Assembly: GCA_026770585.1 (NCBI GenBank)
Contig: MU646847.1
Location: 269,674 to 280,755 of the forward strand
DNA: 11,082 bases
Direction of reading: 5' to 3'
Source of the DNA: Baffinella frigidus
Taxonomy: Eukaryota; Cryptophyceae; Cryptomonadales; Baffinellaceae
In this document: piece by piece, positions 1 through 5,652 of the stretch
How the letters are laid out: each line of letters begins with the position of its first letter
How positions within the stretch are numbered: the stretch's first letter is position 1
Made by a program: the position numbers and the translations under genes
Notes under the pieces: generated by a model
Told to the model about the DNA's origin: nothing
The model's input: only the letters and a program-made list of their open reading frames with translations
Databases searched by the model: none

Positions 1-33
<33 letters not shown>
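1..33. repeat. (CT)n dinucleotide microsatellite
   Basis: The window opens with about 16 uninterrupted CT units ending in CTCC. It is a simple repeat cut by the window edge, so its full length is unknown. Confidence 0.95.
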
Positions 34-38
<5 letters not shown>

Positions 39-500
39 CTCAGAACGAAGAAGACGGATTTCCCTGCTCCAAACCCCGTCCTCGCTACAGCCAACATAGC
101 GCTCATCTGCCTCCAGCTCCCATACCCCAAACCCCGATGCCAATATCCCTTAAGTAGCGAGGCGGTCAAATTTGACCGCCAAGAGGTCCTAGGTAGGTCC
201 TAGGGCCCTACCGTAGGGAGTATGAGCCCATCGGACACTTCAGGGATACACCGATACCAACATAGAGAAACCGTTATCGATAGCTGTGTGTGGGGGGGGA
301 TTCTCCGATACTGTTACCCCTGATACAGCCGTAGAAACTCTAGGAAATCGCTTCCCGAGTCGCGATACCAATCTGGCGTGTTCGGATTCTTAAGTTGCCA
401 GTTTATATGGGGGGTTGACTTTAACAAGATCATCCCGCTTGGCGCAGGTGCGCGATGGTACGTTTCCCGAGTCGCGATACACCTCCTACGCCCACATGAT
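34..500. other. Gene-poor stretch with small palindromes
   Basis: No convincing gene is seen. On the minus strand, about 40-110 is open and could read LEADERYVGCSEDGVW, but no homologous copy supports it as an exon. At 161-180 there is a perfect 20-bp palindrome (GGCGGTCAAATTTGACCGCC). At 182-218 short CCTAGG and CCGTAGGG motifs resemble the cores of foldback families A and C and may be a decayed copy. A 17-bp direct repeat, TTCCCGAGTCGCGATAC, occurs at 352-368 and 464-480. Confidence 0.5.
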
Positions 501-514
501 GCTCGAGGACTATC

Positions 515-695
515 GCTAAGTGGACATCATTGCTAAGTGGACAGCATTGCTAAGTGGACATCATCGCTAAGTGGACGTGCCCAGCGCGCTTAAGTGGACC
601 GTTGGGAGAGCGAAGTGGTCCTGGGTAGAGAGCTAAGTGTTCCTGGATGGAGAGCTTAAGTGGACGTGGCCAGACGGTGGTGGGGCTAAGTGGAC
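515..695 (+). repeat. TAAGTGGAC motif array
   Basis: CTAAGTGGAC starts at 516, 533, 550 and 567 with an exact 17-bp period (unit roughly CTAAGTGGACATCATTG). Looser copies follow at about 589, 611, 632, 654 and 685. The reverse complement (GTCCACTTA) recurs three times at 2271-2340, at the far edge of the inverted arm. A motif array beside the arms of an inverted repeat resembles the subterminal repeats of some DNA transposons, where the transposase binds; that role is an inference. Confidence 0.75.
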
Positions 696-783
696 GCGAC
701 AACTTGGCGCGTTTTCACGAAAGGAAGCAGGGCTTTTCTGCAGCATACGTTCCAGTGTCCGCCTATGGTGGGAGTTCAAAGAA

Positions 784-910
784 CCTAAAGAACGTTGTGG
801 ATCACTCGGGCGTCTGCCCTCAAGTCTCCACTGTTACTTCTTAAGTCAACAGAGGTTCTACTTTTGCTTTGGGACGTTCCACTCTCGACTTTTGTCTCGG
901 TGGGCTGCGC
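784..910. other. Unassigned interior of composite element
   Basis: Sequence between the left arm and repeat B. Several frames are open over short distances, but none has a homologous copy, a recognisable motif or convincing splice borders. Confidence 0.4.
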
Positions 911-1044
911 TCAGAGATTGATAATTTATTGCCAAACAACCAGCGTCAGCGCCGCACATGCTACGCATTGTGCCACTTACTGTACCCCGTGTCGGCCGCT
1001 CATACGAGCATTTTCCGGATGGATTCTAACTCCACCTCCTACAG
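911..1044 (-). repeat. Dispersed repeat B, copy 1 (minus orientation)
   Basis: Read on the minus strand, this copy runs from CTGTAGGAGGTGGAGTTAGA through GGAAAATGCTCG, GACACGGGGTACAG, AAGTGGCACAATGCG, GACGCTGGTTGTTTGGC and ends in AATAAATTATCAATCTCT. The same order is found on the plus strand at 4388-4490 and 5036-5165. The three copies agree at the AATCTCT end and differ at the other end. The open frames across it are shared between copies only because the DNA is similar; I see no splice borders. Confidence 0.75.
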
Positions 1045-1107
1045 GAAGGTGGAAGGTAGATCTAATGTGGTCCATGGAATGGGCCGGGCCGGAACTCAGT
1101 CCCCTAA

Positions 1108-1129
1108 CTGTAGGAGGCGGAGCTAGAAT
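1108..1129 (+). repeat. Inverted extra copy of the repeat B leading end
   Basis: CTGTAGGAGGCGGAGCTAGA at this site is an inverted match to 1023-1044, so copy 1 of repeat B ends in a foldback with a loop of about 63 bases. This could come from an inverted partial duplication or two insertions in opposite directions. Confidence 0.65.
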
Positions 1130-1132
1130 CGA

Positions 1133-1193
1133 AGAGCTTCCTCTTGCTGAGCGCGGCCCTGGGCCAGGGCCGCGCTCAGCAAGAGGAAGCTCT
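1133..1193. repeat. 61-bp perfect palindrome
   Basis: Two 30-base arms, beginning AGAGCTTCCTCTTGCTGAGC and ending AGCAAGAGGAAGCTCT, are exact reverse complements around a single central G at 1163. As DNA it can extrude a cruciform; as RNA it gives a 30-bp perfect stem with essentially no loop. The arms are GC-rich and do not match family A, B or C. Part of it (GCAAGAGGAA) recurs beside GCTGCAAGAGG motifs near 4612. Confidence 0.9.
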
Positions 1194-1225
1194 CTGCCCT
1201 GCGCCCCAGTTTTCCGCGGTCGTGC

Positions 1226-1348
1226 TACAGGGGTACCTCGCTCATAACAAACCGCCCCCCCCCCTAGGGACTTCCGTAGGACCCTAGGCATGTTCCTACT
1301 GTAGGGTCCTAGGGGGGGGCGGTTTCTTATGCGCGAGGTACCCCTGTA
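1226..1348. mobile_element. Foldback MITE family A, copy 1
   Basis: The ends are TACAGGGGTACCTCGC and its inverse GAGGTACCCCTGTA, giving arms of about 40 bp that continue into CATAAnAAACCGCCCCCC. The centre carries CCTAGGCATG and GTAGGGTCCTAGG. The terminal TA at each side followed by CAGGGG is what a Tc1/mariner-type MITE with a TA target duplication looks like; family membership is inferred. Five copies occur within about 1.4 kb. Confidence 0.8.
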
Positions 1349-1448
1349 TGCGATGAATGACATTGCGGAAGTACGGGTGTGTGCAATAAATCGATCTGTC
1401 GCGCAATGTGTTCGGCGTGCAGTCCAGGCGTTTGCTACCGTGACTCCC

Positions 1449-1569
1449 TACAGGGGTACCTCGCTCATAAGAAACGCCCCCCCCCCTAGGGCCACCATAG
1501 GGCCCTAGGCATGGGCCTACTGTAGGGTCCTAGGGGGGGGCGGTTTCTTGTGAGTGAGGTACCCCTGTA
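1449..1569. mobile_element. Foldback MITE family A, copy 2
   Basis: 121 bp, with the same TACAGGGGTACCTCGCTCAT end and inverse CCCCTGTA end as copy 1, and a CCTAGG-containing centre. One right-arm difference (CTTGTGAGTGAGG instead of CTTATGAGCGAGG) shows divergence after insertion. It is separated from copy 1 by 100 bp of unrelated sequence. Confidence 0.8.
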
Positions 1570-1670
1570 CTCCGACACAGCCTCAGTGGGGGTGCATACA
1601 TGGCGCCCGTGTTGGTGTTCATAAAGGTCACTCTCCCTCTCTCGTCTGAAGGCCACCCCCCTGAATGGAG

Positions 1671-1793
1671 TACAGGGGTACCTAGCTCATAAGAAACCGC
1701 CTCCTCCTAGGACCCTACAGTAGGACCATGCCTAGGGCCCTGCGGTGGTCCTAGGGGTGTGGGGGGCTTTCTTATGAGCGAGGTACCCCTGTA
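1671..1793. mobile_element. Foldback MITE family A, copy 3
   Basis: 123 bp, TACAGGGGTACCTAGCTCAT to ATGAGCGAGGTACCCCTGTA. It is oriented like the other copies or reversed; the near-palindrome makes this hard to assign. Its arms translate as MSEVPLY on one strand and YRGTSLIRK on the other, which is a by-product of the repeat and not a gene. Confidence 0.8.
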
Positions 1794-1928
1794 TGCGCCT
1801 GGCGGATTTGTAAATGTACCAGCGGTCGCCGGATCTACAGAACACACAATTCCTGATCCTCCTTTGTTACAGCCAGGGGGGACACGCCCGACGTTGGACA
1901 CGCCCGACGCCTCCCACGGGCCCTACGG

Positions 1929-2052
1929 TACAGGAGTGCCTCGCTCATAAAGAGACGCATCCTCCTAGGACCCTGCAGTAGGCCTATTCCCTAGGGCCCT
2001 ACGGTGGTTCTAAGGGGGGGGGGCGGTTTCTTATGAGCGAGGTACCCCTCTA
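1929..2052. mobile_element. Foldback MITE family A, copy 4
   Basis: 124 bp. The left end is diverged (TACAGGAGTGCCTCGCTCAT), as is the right terminus (CCCCTCTA for CCCCTGTA), but both arms and the CCTAGG core are clear. It lies just inside the right arm of the composite element. Confidence 0.75.
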
Positions 2053-2457
2053 CACACTGAAACGCCACGGCGCCAGGACGCCGCTATTCTTTTTCTTTCT
2101 TTATTACTCTCAAGCCTGGAGATACGCGATCTTCGAAGCTCTCGTTCGTGGAACGTTTCCTCCAGGCCATTCAGATTCTTTCAACTCCTGGCATAGGCGG
2201 ACACAGGAACGTATGCTGCAGAAAGCGGTGGGTCCTTTCGTGAAAACGCGCCAAGTTGTCGCGTCCACTTAGCCCCACCACAGTCTGGCCACGTCCACTT
2301 AAGCACTTAGCCCCACCACCGTCTGGTCACGTCCACTTAAGCGTCCTTCGCGGCGCTACATGTATTGTACTGCCTCTCGCCGCCGCGCCTGTCCCACACG
2401 CGGAAAACTCTTATTAAAAAACTCATCGATTTCAGGGCGGTAGACATACGGTTTATG

Positions 2458-2560
2458 TAGGGGGGTACCTCGCTCATAAGAAGCCTCGATTTCAGGGCCA
2501 TAGATAGGCCTACGGTAGGGTCCTAGGGGGGCGCCTCCTTATGCCCGAGGTACCCCTGTA
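2458..2560. mobile_element. Foldback MITE family A, copy 5 (shortened)
   Basis: 103 bp. The left end has GGGGGGTACCTCGCTCATAA in place of CAGGGGTACC, the right end is intact (GAGGTACCCCTGTA), and the interior is about 20 bp shorter. A phrase, TCGATTTCAGGGC, occurs at 2426-2438 just outside and again at about 2487-2499 inside, suggesting a local duplication. Downstream at 2575-2620, CCTTAGGG, GGTCCTAG and CCGTAAGG look like a further decayed relative. Confidence 0.7.
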
Positions 2561-2673
2561 GTGGACTAGGGTACATGTAGGCCTTAGGGCTCCTGCGCGG
2601 TCCTAGAAGCCGTAAGGGGTTATTCGAAATTATGGACACGCACCGCCCCTAAGGTTCCACAGTAAATCAGTAC

Positions 2674-2700
2674 CTGGATTTGTGAGGCATGGTGGACCCT
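2674..2700 (-). pseudogene. Degenerate exon J 3' end (ASQIQ)
   Basis: Minus-strand codons end in CATGCCTCACAAATCCAG, in frame HASQIQ, followed by GTACTG. This matches the end of the intact exon at 3402-3482 (LLASQIQ then GTACTG). Upstream the similarity stops at GGTCCACC, which lies next to telomere-like sequence. Confidence 0.45.
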
Positions 2701-2829
2701 ACACCCTCACCCCTCACCCCTCACCCCTCTCTCGCTGTCAGGGTTCAGTGCTCAGGGTTCAGGATTCAGGGTTCAGAGTTCAGGGATCAGGGTTCAGGGT
2801 TCAGGGTTCAGGGTTCAGGGTTCAGGTTT
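2701..2829. repeat. Telomere-like tracts with a strand switch
   Basis: 2701-2728 is C-rich on the plus strand (CCCTCAC units); 2741-2829 is G-rich (GGGTTCA heptamers, five near-perfect in a row at the right). The switch happens at about 2729-2740. The GSGFRVQ peptide encoded across it is only the repeat translated. Confidence 0.85.
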
Positions 2830-2834
2830 TTTTC

Positions 2835-2880
2835 CTGGATTTTCGAGGCAAGGGGGGATTGCTCATCATCCCCAGCAGGT
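2835..2880 (-). pseudogene. Degenerate exon J copy (AGDDEQSPLASKIQ)
   Basis: The frame AGDDEQSPLASKIQ parallels LAGEDERSLLASQIQ of the intact copy. The base pair after CCAG is GA rather than GT, so the canonical donor is lost, and an indel upstream breaks the KELVL part. Most likely a decayed copy. Confidence 0.5.
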
Positions 2881-2944
2881 CTTCTCAAGTCAAGGCGAGC
2901 GCTCTAAACGTCCTGTAGGTCCTTTAGGCTCTTCGAGCTCACAA

Positions 2945-2963
2945 CATAGGCGGACACTGGAAC
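2945..2963. repeat. Isolated 19-bp fragment of the composite element arm
   Basis: CATAGGCGGACACTGGAAC is exactly the reverse complement of a piece of the left arm near 749-767 and nearly matches the right arm at about 2192. It is the only clear match to that element outside it. Confidence 0.5.
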
Positions 2964-3061
2964 TGGCTCTTCAGGAAAGCCATAACGGCGCTCAACCCGG
3001 CTCGGATTAGCTACCGGCCCGGTGCAAAATCTGCCCGGTTCGAAAACGCCTAAAGCAGTTC

Positions 3062-3184
3062 CTGGATTTGGTTAGAGTTCAGGGTCAGGGTTCAGGGTTC
3101 AGGGTTTAGGATTTGTACCTGGATTTGCGAGGCGAGGTGGACCCTAAACCCTCAAACCTCAACCCTAAACAATGAAGCAGTACC
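3062..3184 (-). pseudogene. Three degenerate exon J 3' ends
   Basis: Exon-end motifs finish at 3062 (CCAAATCCAG then GAACTG), 3119 (CTCGCAAATCCAG then GTACAA) and 3184 (CTCGCATATCCAG then GTACTG; upstream frame SLPASHIQ). Telomere-like G-rich (about 3076-3110) and C-rich (about 3142-3170) tracts lie between them. Each keeps only the last part of exon J, so they are probably broken duplicates. Confidence 0.45.
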
Positions 3185-3401
3185 TGGATATGCGAGGCGG
3201 GGAGGGATAATGCTAGTTAACTCTCGCTGATGACTTTAGGCGAAGGAGCCGAAACCCTACCAACCTCGCCTGGTAAAGCAGCCACACGGTGGGCTTCGAG
3301 GAATTCGTTGGGCGTGGATTCCAGGGGGGTACGTGACTAAATTGCACCAGAAAATCTCTCAAGTTAATTGCATCAAGGCAAGTTGGCTTTTCGTGCAGTA
3401 C

Positions 3402-3482
3402 CTGAATTTGCGAGGCGAGGAGGGAGCGCTCATCCTCCCCAGCGAGCACCAGCTCCTTTGCTAGTTCCTCGCACGCCCGCAG
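3402..3482 (-). CDS. Candidate internal exon J (81 nt), unknown protein
   Basis: The minus strand reads CCTTTGCAG, then 27 codons starting LRACEELAKELVLAG and ending EDERSLLASQIQ, then GTACTG. The acceptor and donor are both canonical and the length is a multiple of three, so the exon would be phase 0 at both ends. The peptide is rich in Leu, Ala and Glu and probably helical; I recognise no family. Its intron side at 3483-3500 reads CCCTAAACTCTGAAGCC on the minus strand, a degenerate telomere-like pyrimidine-rich stretch. At least seven partial copies of this exon lie between 2674 and 4535. Further downstream on the minus strand (about 3230-3330) the frame NEFLEAHRVAALP is open and could be another exon, but has no copy to support it. 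A pseudogene is possible. Confidence 0.5.
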
Positions 3483-3720
3483 CTGCAAAGGCTTCAGAGT
3501 TTAGGGTCTTTCACCCAAAAGGTGTAGGGTTTAGCGCCGCCGACTGATCACACAGCACGCCCGCTACCTCCCCGCACGCCCGCAGCTGCAAAGGCTTCAG
3601 AGTTTAGGGTCCATCACCCAAAAGGTGTAGGATTTAGCACCGCCGACTGATCACACAGCACGCCCGCTAGCTTCCCACACACCCGCAGCTGGAAAGGGTG
3701 CAGGGGTTAGGATCATGAGG
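3471..3720. repeat. 103-bp tandem repeat, about 2.4 units
   Basis: Units begin at 3471 and 3574 (GCACGCCCGCAGCTGCAAAG) and, diverged, at 3677. Each carries CACCCAAAAGGTGTAGG and GCCGACTGATCACACAGC. On the minus strand each unit supplies a TTTGCAG or TTCCAG acceptor-like site followed by a start resembling exon J (LRACGEVAGVLCDQSA and LRVCGKLAGVLCDQSA), which runs to a stop after NPTPFG. A partial further copy is at about 4217-4285. The duplicated unit therefore spans an intron-exon border. Confidence 0.75.
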
Positions 3721-3767
3721 GTGTAGGGTTTAGGACCCTACGGGTTCAGGGGCAAGCTCCCCGCACG

Positions 3768-3880
3768 CACGAGAGTTTTGAAACCCCTGAACCCTCAACC
3801 GATGGGTTTCGAGTTTTCATTTGTACCAGAAGTGTCCATTTAAAATGTTTTACGGCCGTTGCAATATTTTAAAACTCTCG
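3768..3880. mobile_element. Foldback MITE family G, copy 1 (incomplete)
   Basis: CGAGAGTTTTGAAA at the left pairs with TTTTAAAACTCTCG at the right. The interior from about 3804 (TTTCGAGTTTTCATTTGTAC, then GTTTTACGGCCGTTGCAATA) is the same as the interior of the complete copy at 3902-4080, but the outer arms are missing. It stands directly against a GCGTCCTCCCC piece of exon J. Confidence 0.65.
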
Positions 3881-4118
3881 CGCGTCCTCCCCGGCAAGCA
3901 GTAGAGCGTTTGCGGCAATTATTGTCCGTTTTCGAGACCGGGTTTTCATGCTTTCGAGTTTTCATTTGTACCAGACGTGTCTCCGTTTAAAATGTTTTAC
4001 GACCGTTACAATATTTTCAAACTCTCGAAAACATGGAAACCCGATCTCGAAAACGGACAACAATTACCGCAAACGCTCTAGCTCCTTTGTGGAAGGCTCC
4101 CCGCGCGCCCGCAGCTGG
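3881..4118 (-). pseudogene. Exon J copy split by a MITE
   Basis: On the minus strand, CTTCCAG at 4116 is followed by codons reading LRARGEPSTKEL up to the MITE at 4080. The other side resumes with LLAGEDAR before running into family G copy 1. Without the 177 inserted bases the frame would be continuous and close to the intact exon (LRACEELAKELVLAGEDER), with one extra codon. As it stands the copy is interrupted on both sides and is presumably not functional unless the element is spliced out. Confidence 0.6.
3902..4080. mobile_element. Foldback MITE family G, copy 2 (complete, 179 bp)
   Basis: The 57-bp terminal arms 3902-3958 and 4024-4080 (TAGAGCGTTTGCGG... and its inverse ending CGCAAACGCTCTA) match at 52 positions, and all five differences are transitions. 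Both termini are TA. The flanks CCGGCAAGCAG and GCTCCTTTG, joined by a single TA, line up base for base with the intact exon J stretch CCAGCGAGCACCAGCTCCTT, so the element inserted at a TA and duplicated it. That is the signature of Tc1/mariner-type transposition. There is no transposase inside, so it is non-autonomous. Confidence 0.85.
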
Positions 4119-4137
4119 AAGAGGAAAAGGTAGGGTT

Positions 4138-4204
4138 GTTATATCGGAGTTCTGCCGATATGTCATCAGAGTTATCGGCTCATATCGGCGTTCCAGCCGA
4201 TAAC
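4138..4204. repeat. Imperfect hairpin of ATCGG motifs
   Basis: GTTATATCGGAGTTCTGCCG with ATATG pairs imperfectly with CATATCGGCGTTCCAGCCGA followed by TAAC. The motif ATCGG or its inverse appears about five times in 60 bp. It may be a small foldback element; no other copy is seen here. Confidence 0.5.
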
Positions 4205-4216
4205 CCGGAAAGGGGT

Positions 4217-4330
4217 TAGGATTTGTCGCCCCAAAGGTGTAGGGTTTAGCGCCGCCAACTGACCACACAGCACGCCCGAAGCTGCAAAAGGTGTAGGGTT
4301 TAAGGCTTAGGGGCTGCAAGATGGAAAGGG
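4217..4330. repeat. Partial copy of the 103-bp unit with telomere-like motifs
   Basis: CCCCAAAGGTGTAGGGTTTAGCGCCGCCAACTGACCACACAGCACGCCCG follows the order of the 103-bp tandem unit at 3471 (quoted here in outline: CAAAGGTGTAGGGTTTAGCG then CACACAGCACGCCCG). GGTGTAGGGTTTAAGG then repeats close by. No exon is supported. Confidence 0.55.
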
Positions 4331-4374
4331 GTGAGGGTTTTTGGGACCCTTGGGTTTAGGGGTTAGGACTCAAA

Positions 4375-4503
4375 CTCAGCAAGCACCGGAAAATGCTCGT
4401 GTGAGCGGCCGACACGGGGTACAGTAGCGACACAATGCGTAGCATGTGTGGCGCTGACGCTGGTTGTTTGGCAATCAATTATCAATCTCTCTCAGCAATC
4501 ACC
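4375..4503 (+). mobile_element. Dispersed repeat B, copy 2, with 13-bp flanking repeats
   Basis: The body at 4388-4490 runs from GGAAAATGCTCG to TTATCAATCTCT. It is flanked by CTCAGCAAGCACC (4375-4387) and CTCAGCAATCACC (4491-4503), which differ at one base. The repeat lacks inverted ends, shares its AATCTCT end with the other copies, and lacks the GGAGTTAGAATCCATCC lead. A constant end, a variable end and a target duplication of this length are typical of retroposons such as SINEs, but I see no clear RNA polymerase III A and B boxes. Confidence 0.65.
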
Positions 4504-4535
4504 AGCTCCAGCGCTAGCTTCGCGCACGCCCGCAT
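4491..4535 (-). pseudogene. Exon J copy cut by repeat B
   Basis: The minus strand has CTCTCGCAG, then MRACAKLALELVIAE, which parallels LRACEELAKELVLAGE. The frame is then interrupted by repeat B; beyond it, after the flanking duplicate, VLAEFES follows. This is a second exon J copy broken by an insertion close to the position where the MITE broke another copy. Confidence 0.55.
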
Positions 4536-4556
4536 CTGCGAGAGCGAGATGGTTCA

Positions 4557-4597
4557 GTTCAGGGGTTAGGGGTTAGGGGTTAGGGGTTAGGGCTGAG
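4557..4597 (+). repeat. (GGGGTTA)n telomere-like tract
   Basis: About five GGGGTTA heptamers lie beside the acceptor-like side of the minus-strand MRACAKLA exon copy. They can form a G-quadruplex on the plus strand. Confidence 0.85.
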
Positions 4598-4604
4598 GGT
4601 TGAT

Positions 4605-4900
4605 GAGCTGCAAGAGGAAAATGTTTTAGGGTGTAGGAGCTGCAAGAGGGACAGGGGAAAGGGTTCAGGACCCATCGGTTGAGTGTTGAGGAACCTAACC
4701 CCGTAGGGTTCAGGGTTTAGACACCTCAAAGGGTGCTAAAGGGTATAGCACCCTAAAAGGGAGCTCAAGGGTTTAGCACCTTAAACCTGCGGCTGGAAAG
4801 GAGAGAGGGCTACCGCAGGGACAGTCACTCATCAGGGCTGAGCTTGTACCCGAAAACCCTCAAAAACCTCAACTTAGTCAGCAGTCGTGGGACGGCTTGC
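4605..4900. other. Degenerate telomere-like sequence with small hairpin
   Basis: Scattered GGGTTTAG and GGGTTCAG words plus two GAGCTGCAAGAGG motifs (4609 and about 4649) that look like repeated minus-strand CTTGCAGCTC acceptor-like sites. At 4730-4754, AGGGTGCTA and TAGCACCCT form a perfect 9-bp stem with a 7-base loop. No exon is supported. Confidence 0.5.
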
Positions 4901-4907
4901 AGACTTT

Positions 4908-4941
4908 CGCAGGAGGCGGAGTTAGAATCCATCCGCAAAAT
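4908..4941 (+). repeat. Repeat B fragment (leading end only)
   Basis: AGGAGGCGGAGTTAGAATCC, then ATCCGCAAAATGC, matches the leading end of repeat B and stops at a C9 tract. Immediately after it, CCTCATGTCC, CCTAATGTCC and CCTAATGCCC recur at about 18-bp spacing (4951-5000). Confidence 0.6.
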
Positions 4942-5032
4942 GCCCCCCCCCCTCATGTCCGTCCCCAACCCCTAATGTCCAAAACTAACTCCTAATGCCC
5001 GGGCTAGGTCTATCCTAGGGTCTATCCGAGCT

Positions 5033-5165
5033 GCAGGAGGTGGAGTTAGAATCCATCCGGAAAATGCTCGTATGAGCGGGCGACACGGGGTGCAGTAAGT
5101 GGCACAATGCGTCGCATGTGCGGCACTGACGCTGGTTGTTTGGCAATAAATTGTAAATCTCTCTC
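5033..5165 (+). repeat. Dispersed repeat B, copy 3
   Basis: Begins near CTGCAGGAGGTGGAGTTAGA and ends AATTGTAAATCTCTCTCTC. It has every block seen in copy 1, in plus orientation: GGAAAATGCTCG, GACACGGGGTGCAG, AAGTGGCACAATGCG, GACGCTGGTTGTTTGGC. No clear flanking duplicate was found. The two open minus-strand frames here are the same repeat translated. Confidence 0.75.
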
Positions 5166-5399
5166 TCGGACCACTCATTCCTGGGCCCGAGAGCAATACA
5201 CAACAAGGAGACGGACTCTGGTCTGGTGCCCCTGAACCCTAAACCCTAAACCCGCACCGGTTAGGGTTCAGTGTTCAGGGTGTACAGTTCATGGTTTAGG
5301 GTTTAACCCCACGAGGCTCATACCAAGAACAGAGGACTCCGATCAACCTCAACCAGCCGCTACCGAGCGAGGACGGGACACAATTTTAAAAACGTTGAC
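5166..5399. other. Stretch with mixed-strand telomere-like words
   Basis: Contains a C-rich tract (CCCTGAACCCTAAACCCTAA, about 5229-5252) followed at once by G-rich words (GGTTAGGGTTCAGTGTTCAG, 5257-5310). No exon or RNA gene is seen here. Confidence 0.5.
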
Positions 5400-5454
5400 C
5401 TGAATCCCGGTCCTGACTGTCTTATATGTGCCAAGTTGGCTCGACAGCGGAACC
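5400..5454 (-). CDS. Possible exon (VPLSSQLGTYKTVRTGIQ)
   Basis: The minus strand has GATTTAG, then an open frame ending in SSQLGTYKTVRTGIQ, then GTCAACG. There is only one copy, so no comparison supports it. The length from the TAG would be 55 nt, not a multiple of three. Unknown function; weak candidate. Confidence 0.25.
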
Positions 5455-5495
5455 CTAAATCTCTTCAGGGTGAAGGGTTTGGGGTTTGGGGTGAC

Positions 5496-5557
5496 CTCTT
5501 CGTGGTGCCTATCGTCGACTTCTGAGAGTTGCACCAGCCCCCCCCAAAACGCGCTCC
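5496..5557 (-). pseudogene. Frameshifted copy of the LSEVDD exon
   Basis: The frame reads LVQLSEVDDRHHEE and is followed by GTCACCCC, matching LAQLSEVDDSHREE at 5682-5780. The upstream part VERV is in another frame, because the C run on the plus strand at 5538-5545 has eight bases where the intact copy has seven (5724-5730). The leading ESLDADPAGLTG half is absent and replaced by telomere-like CCCTACA repeats. Confidence 0.55.
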
Positions 5558-5613
5558 CTAACACCTACACCCTACACCCTACGCCCTACACCCTACACCC
5601 TACGCCCTACACC

Positions 5614-5652
<39 letters not shown>

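Larger units (their letters stand above)
653..2342. mobile_element. Composite element with long inverted arms
   Basis: The left arm, about 653-783, is the reverse complement of about 2177-2342. Shared landmarks are CTTAAGTGGACGTGGCCAGA, then GGTGGGGCTAAGTGGACGCG, then TTGGCGCGTTTTCACGAAAG, then CTGCAGCATACGTTCC and TGTCCGCCTATG. The right arm contains an extra tandem copy of the roughly 39-bp CCCCACCACnGTCTGG...CCACTTAAG segment. The interior of about 1.4 kb has no transposase-like frame and is filled with one repeat B copy, a perfect palindrome and four family A MITEs. The simplest reading is a non-autonomous DNA transposon, or a segmental inverted duplication, that later collected smaller elements. 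No target-site duplication could be fixed because the outer ends are not sharply defined. Confidence 0.55.

Noticed and set aside
516-576. CRISPR array
   Set aside because: The repeated word is about 10 bp with 7-base gaps of similar sequence; repeats and spacers are far too short and the context is eukaryotic.
637-1247. Plus-strand open frames of 65-150 codons as genes
   Set aside because: They run through the inverted arm, repeat B, the perfect palindrome and a MITE. Their peptides recur only where the DNA repeat recurs.
1707-2272. Frames with MSEVPLY or YRGTSLIRK as small proteins
   Set aside because: These are the two strands of the family A MITE arms; starts and stops fall in unrelated flanks.
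2682-2918. GSGFRVQ-repeat protein
   Set aside because: It is the GGGTTCA heptamer translated; any frame without a stop in the repeat would look like this.
3948-4319. Open frames across the family G MITE (both strands)
   Set aside because: They lie within the element arms and the split exon copy, with no homologous protein copy in those frames.
4972-5206. Two minus-strand frames of 63-74 codons
   Set aside because: They translate repeat B in two frames; the same two frames appear in copy 1, as expected from DNA similarity alone.
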